DNA of 64,000 bases, taken from positions 186,001 to 250,000 of the forward strand of contig NZ_JAMZEG020000001.1 of assembly GCF_024435075.2 (NCBI RefSeq). The letters run 5' to 3'. The position numbers were made by a program, and so were the translations under genes. The notes beneath the pieces are model-generated. The model made no database searches, was not told the origin of the DNA, and worked only from the letters and a program-made list of their open reading frames with translations. The stretch's first letter is position 1, and each line of letters opens with the position of its first letter. Shown piece by piece: positions 25,636-33,091 of the stretch. Origin of the DNA: Marinomonas maritima (GTDB lineage: Bacteria; Pseudomonadota; Gammaproteobacteria; Pseudomonadales; Marinomonadaceae).

Positions 25636-25984
25636 CTTTGTACTCATGCTCGATCGGATCGACTCGATAATCTGCGTTGCAGATTTTCAAACGAATGTTT
25701 GGGTAGTTCTCGATGAAGTCGGCGAGATGAGGAATCACCACGGTAGTTGCAAAACGGCTAGGCATGTCGACTCTGAGTACGCCGCGAACATCATCTGGGT
25801 TTCGTCGAAATTGGCTTCCGACAGCGTCTAATTCTGCCAGTAGTGTTTGGCATTGAGGTAAGTAGGTTTCGCCGTCTTGAGTTAAGATGATACTGCGCGT
25901 GCTACGATGAAAAAGCCGAGTGCCTGGGGATTTTTTGAGGCCTCGCACCGCACTGGAAATATTTGATTTTGGTAAGCCAAGGAG
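25636..25984 (-). pseudogene. N-terminal part of the interrupted LysR-type regulator
   Basis: Reads LLGLPKSNISSAVRGL, then TRLFHRSTRSIILTQDGETYL and VLRVDMPSRFATTVVIPHLADF, ending at VDPIEHEYK. This is the helix-turn-helix and first part of the effector domain of a LysR protein whose remainder is at 22492-22981. The first ~20 residues are also missing: at the other end the sequence passes straight into a short-chain dehydrogenase fragment on the opposite strand. The gene is therefore doubly broken. Confidence 0.82.
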
Positions 25985-26119
25985 GTGGTTGAAGCCATTA
26001 AACAAAAAGGGCAGAAAGCCTTTGCGGTTCAATTGGATACACGAGATGTGACGGCGTTTGCTGAATTTACTCAGCACACTAAAGGCATACTCAATCAAGA
26101 GTTTGGTCACGATGGTGTT
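25976..26119 (+). pseudogene. Internal fragment of a short-chain dehydrogenase/reductase
   Basis: AKEVVEAIKQKGQKAFAVQLD and the following residues to FGHDGV match the stretch between the cofactor loop and the NNAG motif of SDR proteins. The N-terminal glycine-rich motif and everything after about 48 residues are lost. LysR genes of this type are often divergent from an SDR gene, so a deletion between the two is the simplest explanation; the junction shows a shared nine-base word GCCAAGGAG. Confidence 0.6.
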
Positions 26120-26234
26120 GAGCGAAGACAGTTTATCTTTAGACTGCCTTTCATTCTTGGATTTAAGCATTGGATAAAGCCGAGACTGAGTAGCTGCATC
26201 ATTGCTATTGGTTAACTCGTATGGCGCAGTGTTG

Positions 26235-26272
26235 AAAAAGAGAAACGATCCTAAAGGTGTTTCTCTTTTTTT
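26235..26272. terminator. Hairpin terminator next to a membrane protein gene
   Basis: Perfect 12-bp stem AAAAAGAGAAAC / GTTTCTCTTTTT around a 12-base loop; it can work on both strands because of the A and T runs at its ends. It would terminate the minus-strand gene at 26274-26648. Confidence 0.75.
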
Positions 26273-26273
26273 A

Positions 26274-26648
26274 TTAGCCAAGATTGAGTTGAATTAAAGT
26301 GTAAGTATAAAGTGCAGCACAAATAGCGAGCGCAAAGAGCGCTAGATAATGCAGTATTTTTGGGCATGCGGTTTGATAGGTTTGAACCATGATCTTCAAA
26401 GTTGAAGGCCATTTATCTACCTTAAGTAACGGCATGCTAGTAAACACCATCAATAAACCGGAAATAAACGCGGCGTTTCCCCAAAAGTCGCCAAGATGCT
26501 GAGATCCATGCCAAGCAAAATTCCACACACCCGCCAAAAAAGCCCACAGGGCAAGCTCACCTTGACGTTTCTGCAGCCAAGCCCGCAAAGGATTGGGAAG
26601 CGACATCAAGAGAATCAATAGCATAGAAACCGTAACAACAAACCCCAT
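26274..26648 (-). CDS. Hypothetical integral membrane protein
   Basis: 124 residues from the start at 26648, which has a GAGGAAG ribosome-binding site; the frame stays open another 20 codons upstream without one. Four hydrophobic segments are visible, with polar loops WNFAWHGSQHLGDFWG at about residue 42 and KVDKWPSTLK between them. I do not recognise a family. The following cupin gene is upstream on the same strand with an 85-base gap. Confidence 0.6.
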   Translation of the reverse strand: MGFVVTVSMLLILLMSLPNPLRAWLQKRQGELALWAFLAGVWNFAWHGSQHLGDFWGNAAFISGLLMVFTSMPLLKVDKWPSTLKIMVQTYQTACPKILHYLALFALAICAALYTYTLIQLNLG

Positions 26649-26733
26649 TATTTCTTCCTCATCAAGTGCGTAAATAATCAATTTGTTATTAGACGGAATG
26701 AGAGCCACTTTATTACAAAATCATTTAGGTTGC

Positions 26734-27045
26734 TTAAACACTGCCTTCCTTTTCGATCACCAAAATACGGGCTTCACCCATAGGATGCGCAACATGCTCC
26801 GTACCAATCGCTGCATAAAATATATCGCCTACAGTCATTAACTTAACGTTTTCGACGTCATTGACTCGGTAGTGCATATTGACCTCACCATCTAACACCA
26901 CAAACACTTCTTCGCCATCATTGATGTGCCACTTGTACGGCTGATCCGTCCAATGCAAATGCGTCGTCACACCGCTCATATTGACAATGTCTAACGCGCC
27001 CCAAGGACGATCTGCCGTGAAGGTTTTTGCTGAGATGAAAGTCAT
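26734..27045 (-). CDS. Small cupin-domain protein
   Basis: 103 residues from the ATG at 27045, which has an AGGAA ribosome-binding site; a longer frame adds ten unsupported residues. One RmlC-like cupin barrel: WHINDGEEVFVVLDGEVNMHYR (about 40-61, metal-binding motif 1) and IGTEHVAHPMGEARILVIEKEG (motif 2). Metal and substrate unknown. Confidence 0.8.
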   Translation of the reverse strand: MTFISAKTFTADRPWGALDIVNMSGVTTHLHWTDQPYKWHINDGEEVFVVLDGEVNMHYRVNDVENVKLMTVGDIFYAAIGTEHVAHPMGEARILVIEKEGSV

Positions 27046-27827
27046 GAGCTTATTCCTAAGTGATAGATATAACATGACGTTAGAATGCTATTGCAGCGCA
27101 AACAAGGCGGTCGCATCGCTTAGGTTAAAATGGCGGCGATAAAAGTCAAAATATGGGTTGGATATAGCAGAGTGTTGGAATGGTTAGATGTTCGGAGATA
27201 GACTTCTGGTAAATATCTTTGTCATCGGTTGATAGTTGCAATCTAGGCATTCACGACTATTGGATCCTATCAATTGGTCTTTTGAAATACCTACATAGCT
27301 TAGGTTGTATCCATAATGGATAGCCAGATGTTAAAACAGAAAACGCTAGAGTAGAGAATTAGTTCTCTACTCTACTTAACTCAACGGAGTCTTGAACACC
27401 AAGTTTATTGATTAAAGGTACTGGAATTTGAGTAGGTATACGGGTCTTTGTCTACACCGAATTTATCTATCATAGGATCAACCTAAGTATTTCTTCAAAA
27501 GCTGTTCTTTTCTTTCTATGCACTGAGAGAAAGTAAGGGTTTATCAACAGAATATCTTTCTAAACGTATGCTTTCGACGAAGTTGTCACCTTTTTGTTTG
27601 TGTAGTTTGTTGTTTAGACGTTAATGATAGTGTTGGTTTACATCTCATTTTGATTTCCTTAACAGGTATGCGGATCTAGTATAACTAAGTCTATTACGGG
27701 CTTCTATTCCTAATGTTGTTTGAAAATGATACCGATTGGTAGAGTCAGTGAATTGTCATCTAATAAGAGCTGCTTGGTTGGCACCGATGCAGCCAAAGTA
27801 TAGCGTGCCGACATGACAAAAACGTCA
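27046..27827. other. Non-coding interval with one perfect hairpin
   Basis: No convincing gene on either strand. At 27347-27374 a perfect 12-bp stem TAGAGTAGAGAA / TTCTCTACTCTA encloses TTAG, without a U-tract. The remainder is AT-rich and may be decayed coding sequence; I could not name any protein family in it. Confidence 0.5.
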
Positions 27828-27856
27828 TTGACATTTTTAAATAGAAACGTTAAAAA
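27828..27856 (+). promoter_or_regulatory. Sigma-70-type promoter for the candidate RNA
   Basis: Perfect TTGACA, 17-base spacer and TAAAAA. It sits just upstream of the structured region 27862-28100. Confidence 0.5.
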
Positions 27857-27861
27857 GCTAA

Positions 27862-28100
27862 ATAAATTCACTTATTTTATCGGTTAGTATGCAAAAAATG
27901 TACGATTCAGATCAGCTCGTCACTCGAATGAGCTCTGACAATTGCTTGCGATGAAGCGTTGTTCAGAGCCTGATCAGGAGCGTTAGCCTCCTTACATTTA
28001 TCGCCACGATACTCATATGCTCTGTCTATAAAGATGGGGGCGTATATATATGTGGCGATTAAATCAGGGCCATGGATGATAATTCATCCATGGCCCTTTT
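27862..28100 (+). ncRNA. Candidate structured non-coding RNA or long 5' leader
   Basis: About 240 bases with consecutive hairpins: AGCTC / GAGCT at about 27914-27933; a long arm CTCTGACAATTGCTT pairing with AAGCGTTGTTCAGAG (27933-27967, one bulge, one mismatch); CCTGATCAGG; AGGAG / CTCCT around a CGTTAGC loop; and an eight-bp ATCGCCAC / GTGGCGAT stem enclosing TATGC / GCGTA. A strong terminator closes the region. It has a good promoter in front and no reading frame. It resembles none of the RNA families I can recall (6S, tmRNA, SRP, RNase P, common riboswitches). It could be an sRNA or a regulator of the methyltransferase gene that follows. Confidence 0.5.
28067..28100 (+). terminator. Strong intrinsic terminator of the candidate RNA
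   Basis: Perfect 13-bp stem GGGCCATGGATGA / TCATCCATGGCCC with TAAT loop followed by TTTT. 107 bases upstream of the methyltransferase start. Confidence 0.85.
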
Positions 28101-28206
28101 CGTTTAAGTTGTCTGAAGGCAGCTTTATAGAGCGAGCAGGGTTTTTCCTTGTTCGTTTTTTTTTGCCTCATTTTTGAGGCGGTCTAAATGATTTTTGGAG
28201 TTTAAT

Positions 28207-28935
28207 ATGTCTCAAAATATTTACGATAATCAGGCTTTTTTCGACGGTTATGCACAACTACCACGCTCTCAATTCGGTTTAGAGGCCGCCCCCGAGTGGC
28301 CCTCTATTGAGGCTATGCTCCCAGATCTTGTCGGAAAAGTGGTTATTGATCTGGGCTGTGGATACGGTTGGTTTTGCCGCAATGCGCGGGAAGCAGGAGC
28401 CGCCGACGTACTGGGTGTCGATTTGTCCGAAAGAATGCTGGCAAGGGCAAGGGAGCTTACAGATGATAACGGCATTCGCTATCAACGTGGTGACTTAGAA
28501 AAGCTTGTACTGCCGAGTCAAGCAATCGACTTGATATACAGTCAGCTGACTTTGCATTATTTGCCCGATCTCGTTCCGTTATTTACCGCTATTTATCAGT
28601 CACTGCAACCTGGCGGTTGGTTTGTCTTTACTACCGAGCACCCAATCTACACATGCCCAGTTCGTCAAGGCTGGCTTATCGATAATGAAGGCCAGCGGTC
28701 TTGGGCGGTTAATAATTATCAAAACGAAGGTAAACGTGTCAGCAACTGGTTGGCTGACGGGGTTGTAAAATATCACCGGACCTTGGGTACCATGTTGAAT
28801 ACGCTAATGGCGGCTGGTTTTGCTATTCGCCATGTTAACGAGTGGGGACCAACAGTACAGCAGATTGAAGCAAACTCGGCGCTGACCGAAGAAGTGGAGC
28901 GACCTATGATGGTATTGGTTTCTGCGCAGCGATAA
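28207..28935 (+). CDS. Class I SAM-dependent methyltransferase
   Basis: 242 residues from the ATG at 28207, preceded by GGAG six bases away; an upstream ATG at 28195 would add MEFN. Motif I VVIDLGCGYGWFCRNA (about residue 46), GVDLSERMLARA, LIYSQLTLHYLPDL and the post-core FTTEHPIYTCP. This pattern is that of a widespread family annotated only as methyltransferase domain protein; substrate unknown. Unrelated in detail to the methyltransferase in the insert. Confidence 0.82.
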   Translation: MSQNIYDNQAFFDGYAQLPRSQFGLEAAPEWPSIEAMLPDLVGKVVIDLGCGYGWFCRNAREAGAADVLGVDLSERMLARARELTDDNGIRYQRGDLEKLVLPSQAIDLIYSQLTLHYLPDLVPLFTAIYQSLQPGGWFVFTTEHPIYTCPVRQGWLIDNEGQRSWAVNNYQNEGKRVSNWLADGVVKYHRTLGTMLNTLMAAGFAIRHVNEWGPTVQQIEANSALTEEVERPMMVLVSAQR

Positions 28936-29059
28936 CACTACTTTCTATCACTTATCAAGGAATCTTTGTGGGTCCGAACGCCAGACGGTGCTTTGTTGCA
29001 TTTATTAAGGTTCTTAAAGTACTAAATTGAGTAGTATTTCTGGACGAACGTTAGGAGAC

Positions 29060-29092
29060 ACAAAAAGCACCGCTAGTCGGTGTTTTTTTGTG
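29060..29092 (+). terminator. Intrinsic terminator upstream of trpR
   Basis: CACCG / CGGTG stem with CTAGT loop, extended by flanking CACAAAAA and TTTTTTTGTG. It ends the transcript of the preceding methyltransferase. Confidence 0.8.
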
Positions 29093-29102
29093 CCTGAAAC
29101 TC

Positions 29103-29139
29103 TTGCTTCCCTTCTTTGAAATCTATATTGTACTAGTAC
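29103..29139 (+). promoter_or_regulatory. trpR promoter with Trp operator-like palindrome
   Basis: TTGCTT and TATATT boxes 15 bases apart are followed immediately by the 10-bp palindrome GTACTAGTAC and GCG (29130-29142). E. coli trp operators contain ACTAGTACGCA, so this strongly resembles a TrpR site placed over the transcription start. Confidence 0.55.
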
Positions 29140-29174
29140 GCGAATACATGGCTATTTATAAAATAGAAGTGCAT

Positions 29175-29405
29175 ATGAAAGATTTGGTCCAATTTTTAAC
29201 CGAAGTAGATGATGAATTGGTGTTGGAGAAGCGTTTAAAGGCGTTGCTCACACCGAATGAGATTGAAGAAATGCTGCGTCGTCTTAAAATTTTAGAACTG
29301 TTGGAGCAAGGTGTGCCGCAGCGCGACATAGCGAAACAGCTGGGCGTAGGCATTGCCACGGTGACCCGTGGTTCCCGAGCATTTAAGGAATTAAAAGAAG
29401 CATGA
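29175..29405 (+). CDS. trpR: Trp operon repressor
   Basis: TrpR-family helix-turn-helix protein; represses trp genes when bound to L-tryptophan. 76 residues from the ATG at 29175 (AGAAG ribosome-binding site); longer starts at 29148 or 29088 would overlap the operator. Core TPNEIEEMLRRLKILELLEQGVPQRDIAKQLGVGIATVTRGS aligns with the reader helices of E. coli TrpR (LGAGIATITRGS). The N-terminal arm is shorter than in E. coli. Overlaps trpE by four bases. Confidence 0.88.
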   Translation: MKDLVQFLTEVDDELVLEKRLKALLTPNEIEEMLRRLKILELLEQGVPQRDIAKQLGVGIATVTRGSRAFKELKEA

Positions 29406-30817
29406 GTCAATCCAATAAAAAGCCGGAGCGCATCTCGCTACCGCGCAAACCTAAGTACGTTACTATCAGTTCTGACTGTGATTTTTTCGACTTGTTTAAG
29501 AAGGTCGAGAAGCGTTTTGAGCACTGTTTTATGTTGGAATCCCTTGGTGAAGAGAGCTTTATTTCTCGCCATTCGATTATTGGTTTTGACCCTGAAAAAC
29601 TCATTTGGGCAGAAGACAAGCAGCTGTTTATCCAAGAACGCGACGGCACTACGGAATCTTTTGAATCCGATAACCCCTATTACTTACTGCGCAGTATTGT
29701 GCCGCAGAATATTTTGTCACGTGGTTTTGCTGGTGGTTTAACGGGTTATATCGGTTACGACAGTATGAACTATTTCGAGCCAAGTTTAGACCTTCAAGCC
29801 AGCGAGATGTTTGATGCGTTCCGCTTTGGCTTGTACAAAGATGGCCTAATTCTGGACAAAATGACGGGCGAAGTAACGTACTTCTACTATGAAGAGTCGG
29901 ATGCTGGTGGCAATCGTTTAGACCTTGTGCAAGTCATGATGGCGGAACCAACGCCTGAAAATGGCGCCTTCGTTGTTACGCCAGCGGGTGAATCTATGAG
30001 CAAATTGGATCACGCGAATGCAGTGGCTAAAGTGAAGCAGGACATTGTGGAAGGGAAAATTTTTCAGTGCGAAGTCGGCTTCAAAAAATGGTTCGATATG
30101 GAAGGCGACACCATTAACTTGTACGAGCAATTACGCGAAGTGAATCCGTCACCACAAATGTATTACATCAAATTTGGTGAGCAAAAAGTCATCGGCGCGA
30201 GCCCAGAATTGCTGTTCCGCGTCCGCCAAGGGGAAATGGAGACCTTTCCGTTAGCGGGCACGGCGAAACGTGGCGTAGACGAAAAAGAAGACACGGCGTT
30301 AGCGCGTGCACTATTGAATGATCCGAAAGAAATCGCTGAACATAATATGATTGTTGATTTGCATCGTAACGACATTGGCCGTGTGGCACGCTTCGGTACG
30401 GTGAAAGTGCGTAGCCTGATGGACATTAAACGTTTCAGTCACGTTCAGCACATTTCCAGTGAAATTGTCGGCATCATGGCCGAAGATCACGATATGTTCT
30501 CGGCGTTGGCGAGCAACTTCCCTGCGGGAACCTTGACGGGCGCGCCAAAAATCGAAGCGATGAAAATTATCGATGATTTGGAAAACGACGGTCGTGGTCC
30601 TTACGGCGGCGCGGTTGGTCAGTTCTCTTTTAATGGCGATTGCATGTTTGCGATTCCGATTCGTACCGTGTTCGCTAATGGCAACAAAGCCTACGTGCAA
30701 ACCTGTGGCGGTAACGTATACGACTCAAACGCAGAAGACGAATACGAAGAAATCCAACGCAAATTTGCTGGCACCAAACGTGTGCTAGACAGCTTCGCGC
30801 CAGCATCCAAAGCGTAA
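29402..30817 (+). CDS. trpE: Anthranilate synthase component I
   Basis: Chorismate to anthranilate, first step of tryptophan synthesis, using ammonia delivered by TrpG. 471 residues, somewhat short for gammaproteobacterial TrpE. The feedback-binding motif appears as MLES at about residue 44; the chorismate domain has YIKFGEQKVIGASPELL, PLAGTAKRG, EHNMIVDLHRNDIGRV and TLTGAPKIEAM. Coupled to trpR by overlap and followed by the glutaminase subunit, so it is most likely the TrpR-controlled biosynthetic enzyme rather than a para-aminobenzoate or secondary-metabolite homologue, though the latter is not excluded. Confidence 0.9.
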   Translation: MSQSNKKPERISLPRKPKYVTISSDCDFFDLFKKVEKRFEHCFMLESLGEESFISRHSIIGFDPEKLIWAEDKQLFIQERDGTTESFESDNPYYLLRSIVPQNILSRGFAGGLTGYIGYDSMNYFEPSLDLQASEMFDAFRFGLYKDGLILDKMTGEVTYFYYEESDAGGNRLDLVQVMMAEPTPENGAFVVTPAGESMSKLDHANAVAKVKQDIVEGKIFQCEVGFKKWFDMEGDTINLYEQLREVNPSPQMYYIKFGEQKVIGASPELLFRVRQGEMETFPLAGTAKRGVDEKEDTALARALLNDPKEIAEHNMIVDLHRNDIGRVARFGTVKVRSLMDIKRFSHVQHISSEIVGIMAEDHDMFSALASNFPAGTLTGAPKIEAMKIIDDLENDGRGPYGGAVGQFSFNGDCMFAIPIRTVFANGNKAYVQTCGGNVYDSNAEDEYEEIQRKFAGTKRVLDSFAPASKA

Positions 30818-30828
30818 GGGAACCTGAC

Positions 30829-31506
30829 ATGAAAGAAAGACAGATGAAAGTGTATATTATCGACAACTACGACTCCTTCACTTACAACCTGTATCAGTTT
30901 ATTGGCGAAGTATTGGAAACTGAGCAAAGCCGTGGCGAAATCGACGCTTTTGAGGTGATCGTAAAACGTAACGATGAAGTGACGTTAGACGACATTCGTG
31001 CCGCTGCACCAGATCGTATTATTATTTCCCCTGGGCCAGGTTCGCCTGACGACAAAGCGTATTTTGGTATTTGTGCCGACGTGATTTTGGAATTCGGCAA
31101 AACCGTTCCTTTGATGGGCGTTTGCTTGGGAATGCAGGGTATTTGTCATGTGTTCGGCGGTAACGTCGTCAAAGCTCCCTTGCCGATGCACGGGAAAACC
31201 AGCCCGATTACGCACAACGGCGAAGGCATCTTCCATGACATTCCAGACCAGTTAGAAGTCATGCGTTATCACTCGCTCATCGCCGAAGCAGAAAGTTTCC
31301 CCGATGTGCTGGAAGTGACGGCTTCGGTGGGGGATTTAAAAGAAGTCGACTTCAAGGACATCGCAACCATTCACCAAGGCGGCAAGTTCGAACTCATGGG
31401 CATTCGTCATAAAAAATACCCGATTCAAGGCATTCAGTTTCATCCAGAATCCTTCGCGACCGAAGGTGGCAAAGACCTGATCAAAAACTTCTTATTTCAG
31501 GTTTGA
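30829..31506 (+). CDS. trpG: Anthranilate synthase component II (glutamine amidotransferase)
   Basis: Releases ammonia from glutamine for TrpE. 225 residues, class I amidotransferase: IDNYDSFTYNL near the N terminus, PGPGSP, nucleophile in GVCLGMQGI (about residue 100), and the catalytic His-Glu in FHPESFATEGG at about 205. An internal ATG six codons in is an alternative start. 11 bases after trpE; no trpD or trpC follows, so the pathway is split on this chromosome. Confidence 0.92.
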   Translation: MKERQMKVYIIDNYDSFTYNLYQFIGEVLETEQSRGEIDAFEVIVKRNDEVTLDDIRAAAPDRIIISPGPGSPDDKAYFGICADVILEFGKTVPLMGVCLGMQGICHVFGGNVVKAPLPMHGKTSPITHNGEGIFHDIPDQLEVMRYHSLIAEAESFPDVLEVTASVGDLKEVDFKDIATIHQGGKFELMGIRHKKYPIQGIQFHPESFATEGGKDLIKNFLFQV

Positions 31507-31544
31507 TGGGTTAAAAAATCGCTACTGTTGAAGTAATAGAAAAG

Positions 31545-31575
31545 CAGTGCTCAGTAATGGGTGCTGTTTTTTTTT
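31545..31575 (+). terminator. Terminator of trpR-trpE-trpG
   Basis: CAGTGCTC / GGGTGCTG stem (three wobbles) around AGTAAT, followed by nine Ts. Its sequence is strongly similar to the terminator at 32479-32512. Confidence 0.75.
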
Positions 31576-31648
31576 GTTCAAAAAATGTACTTGTCTCTTT
31601 TGAGAGACTAAGCTATAGTTTTATCAATATAAATATCGAGGGGTAAGG

Positions 31649-31918
31649 ATGCCTGAAATCGATGCGTTATTAGGATTGTCGTTTTGCTTATATTTTTTTG
31701 ATAATCAACAACACAAGTTACCGCATTTACATGTGAAATATGGCGGTTACGAATTGATTATTGCGATAGAAACCAGCGAATGCATAGAAGGTTATCTGCC
31801 CAATAAACAGCGTAAACGTGCTGAAGCTCACATAAGTATATATAGAGAGCAGCTCATGCAGATGTGGCGTAAAGCCGTGAAAGGTGAAAATCCGGGCAAG
31901 TTGGAGGATGTATGTTAA
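31649..31918 (+). CDS. DUF4160 domain protein
   Basis: 89 residues. LSFCLYFFDNQQHKLPHLHVKYGGYE at the N terminus and the C-terminal ISIYREQLMQMWRKAVKGENP are the DUF4160 pattern. Such proteins are nearly always paired with a DUF2442 partner, as here with a 7-base overlap, and the pairs are suspected to be toxin-antitoxin-like, without proof of activity. AAGG lies close before the start. Confidence 0.75.
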   Translation: MPEIDALLGLSFCLYFFDNQQHKLPHLHVKYGGYELIIAIETSECIEGYLPNKQRKRAEAHISIYREQLMQMWRKAVKGENPGKLEDVC

Positions 31919-32445
31919 AAATCATTGATGTAGATTGGGTTAAAGATCACACCTTAGCATTAACCTTTAGCGATGGTTTTGAAGGAGAAGCAGACTTATC
32001 TGAGTGCTTTTCAAAACCACCCTTTGCCAATGTGAAAGATTTCAAACGTTTTGCTTTAACTGCCGATGGAGCCTTGAATTGGAGTGGTAATGAACTTGCT
32101 ACCAGCACATTACGAGGTATCACAAAAGGAGCTTATCAGGCTGCCGCGATGCGGTTTGATGTAGAGCAAATGGAAGAAGTGATCAAACAGGCGTCATGGG
32201 ATTCCATGACAGAAGGCCGCCCAGATATTCTGCAAGCTGCTATTCGATCCTATGTTGAGTTATTTGGACATCGCGTAGTGATTGCAAGAGCGGGCATAAA
32301 AAGTCGAACCAGCGCTTATCGTTCTCTTAAACCTGAAACCAAACCCAACTTTGCCACCTTAGTACAACTCGCCCATGCCGTTATTGAAATCGCCAAAGAG
32401 AGAGTTGGAGAATCGTTGTCGAACTCGGTTACTGCTTCGCATTAG
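31912..32445 (+). CDS. DUF2442 protein with C-terminal HTH-like extension
   Basis: 177 residues. The first ~80 are DUF2442 (VKDHTLALTFSDGFEGEADLSECF, then GALNWSGNELA). The remainder, ILQAAIRSYVELFGHRVVIARAGIKSRTSAYRSLKP followed by FATLVQLAHAVIEIA, looks like a lambda-repressor-type or addiction-antitoxin helix-turn-helix. The fused DNA-binding part would suit the antitoxin/autoregulator of the pair. Confidence 0.65.
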   Translation: MLKIIDVDWVKDHTLALTFSDGFEGEADLSECFSKPPFANVKDFKRFALTADGALNWSGNELATSTLRGITKGAYQAAAMRFDVEQMEEVIKQASWDSMTEGRPDILQAAIRSYVELFGHRVVIARAGIKSRTSAYRSLKPETKPNFATLVQLAHAVIEIAKERVGESLSNSVTASH

Positions 32446-32478
32446 TGTGTTGGCTTCGATAATTCTTAAATGACAAAT

Positions 32479-32512
32479 AAGCAGTGTCCAGCGATGGGAG
32501 CTGCTTTTTTTT
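32479..32512 (+). terminator. Terminator of the DUF4160-DUF2442 pair
   Basis: AAGCAG / CTGCTT stem with internal loop and eight Ts. About 29 of 36 aligned bases match the terminator after trpG. Confidence 0.65.
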
Positions 32513-32580
32513 GAGTTTAATATATAGTCTTAAACCTATAATTTATTAAAATGACTAACTTATGAAAGTCGAGGTGAGTA

Positions 32581-32883
32581 ATGGCTAGAACGCTTGATAA
32601 GTTAATTTCAGATCAGAAGCCTGAAATAGTAAGAAATGCCCGTAAAAAGGCGGAAGATATGGTGCTTGGCATTCATCTCGCCCAGTTACGTGAACGCATG
32701 AATATCACTCAAGAGGATATGGCAAACACGCTTGGCGTGAAACAGCCAACGATTGCAGGCATGGAACGCAAAGGCCGTGATGTAAAGCTATCGACCTTAA
32801 AGCGTTACGTTGAAGGCGCTGGTGGCAAATTAACCGTGGATGTTGAATTGCCCGATGGCAGCCATTACGGGTTTAATTTATAA
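32581..32883 (+). CDS. XRE-family HTH protein (HigA-like antitoxin)
   Basis: 100 residues with a helix-turn-helix LRERMNITQEDMANTLGVKQPTIAGME at about 38-63 and a C-terminal GGKLTVDVELPDGSHYGF strand region. This form is usually the second gene of a RelE/HigB-type toxin-antitoxin pair, but no toxin frame exists in the 135 bases upstream, so it appears to be an orphan. Confidence 0.7.
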   Translation: MARTLDKLISDQKPEIVRNARKKAEDMVLGIHLAQLRERMNITQEDMANTLGVKQPTIAGMERKGRDVKLSTLKRYVEGAGGKLTVDVELPDGSHYGFNL

Positions 32884-32893
32884 GGCAGTGTAA

Positions 32894-33088
32894 CTATAAA
32901 AGCTTACTTTTAGCACGAATTTCCGCTTTAAAATCTGCCATCTGAGCATTGGCTTCTTCGTTTGGCACGAATACAGAAAGGCCGTTTTCCATGCGATCTA
33001 AAGCGGCGTTAACTTGCTGTGTTAACCAAGTATCGTGGGGTATTTGGTTATCTTTTTTATCTGCTTCAAATGTCACTTTAGATGCCAT
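32894..33088 (-). CDS. Small stability-determinant/antitoxin-like protein
   Basis: 64 residues, charged and largely helical. HDTWLTQQVNAALDRMENG followed by VPNEEANAQMADFKAEIRAK resembles short antitoxins of ParE-type pairs (stability determinants), but no toxin gene is adjacent. It starts 3 bases after the stop codon of the ElyC-like gene, so they may be co-transcribed. Confidence 0.5.
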   Translation of the reverse strand: MASKVTFEADKKDNQIPHDTWLTQQVNAALDRMENGLSVFVPNEEANAQMADFKAEIRAKSKLL

Positions 33089-33091
33089 GAT

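Noticed and set aside
22977..25640. Classical insertion sequence with CTTTG target duplication
   Set aside because: No transposase frame and no terminal inverted repeats at the junctions. The pentamer may be chance, because a join without the extra lysine codon would fit other LysR proteins at least as well.
26120..26215. Continuation of the SDR fragment as a gene
   Set aside because: After GHDGV the translation no longer resembles an SDR in any frame; the origin of this stretch could not be determined.
27541..27620. Possible transposase remnant (minus-strand KGDNFVESIRLERY)
   Set aside because: Slight resemblance to IS3-type DNA..ES motifs only; the frame is closed on both sides and no other transposase motif is present nearby.
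27862..28100. Known riboswitch (manganese, SAH, SAM or cobalamin) ahead of the methyltransferase
   Set aside because: None of the conserved core sequences I know for these classes is present, so only an unclassified structured RNA is claimed.
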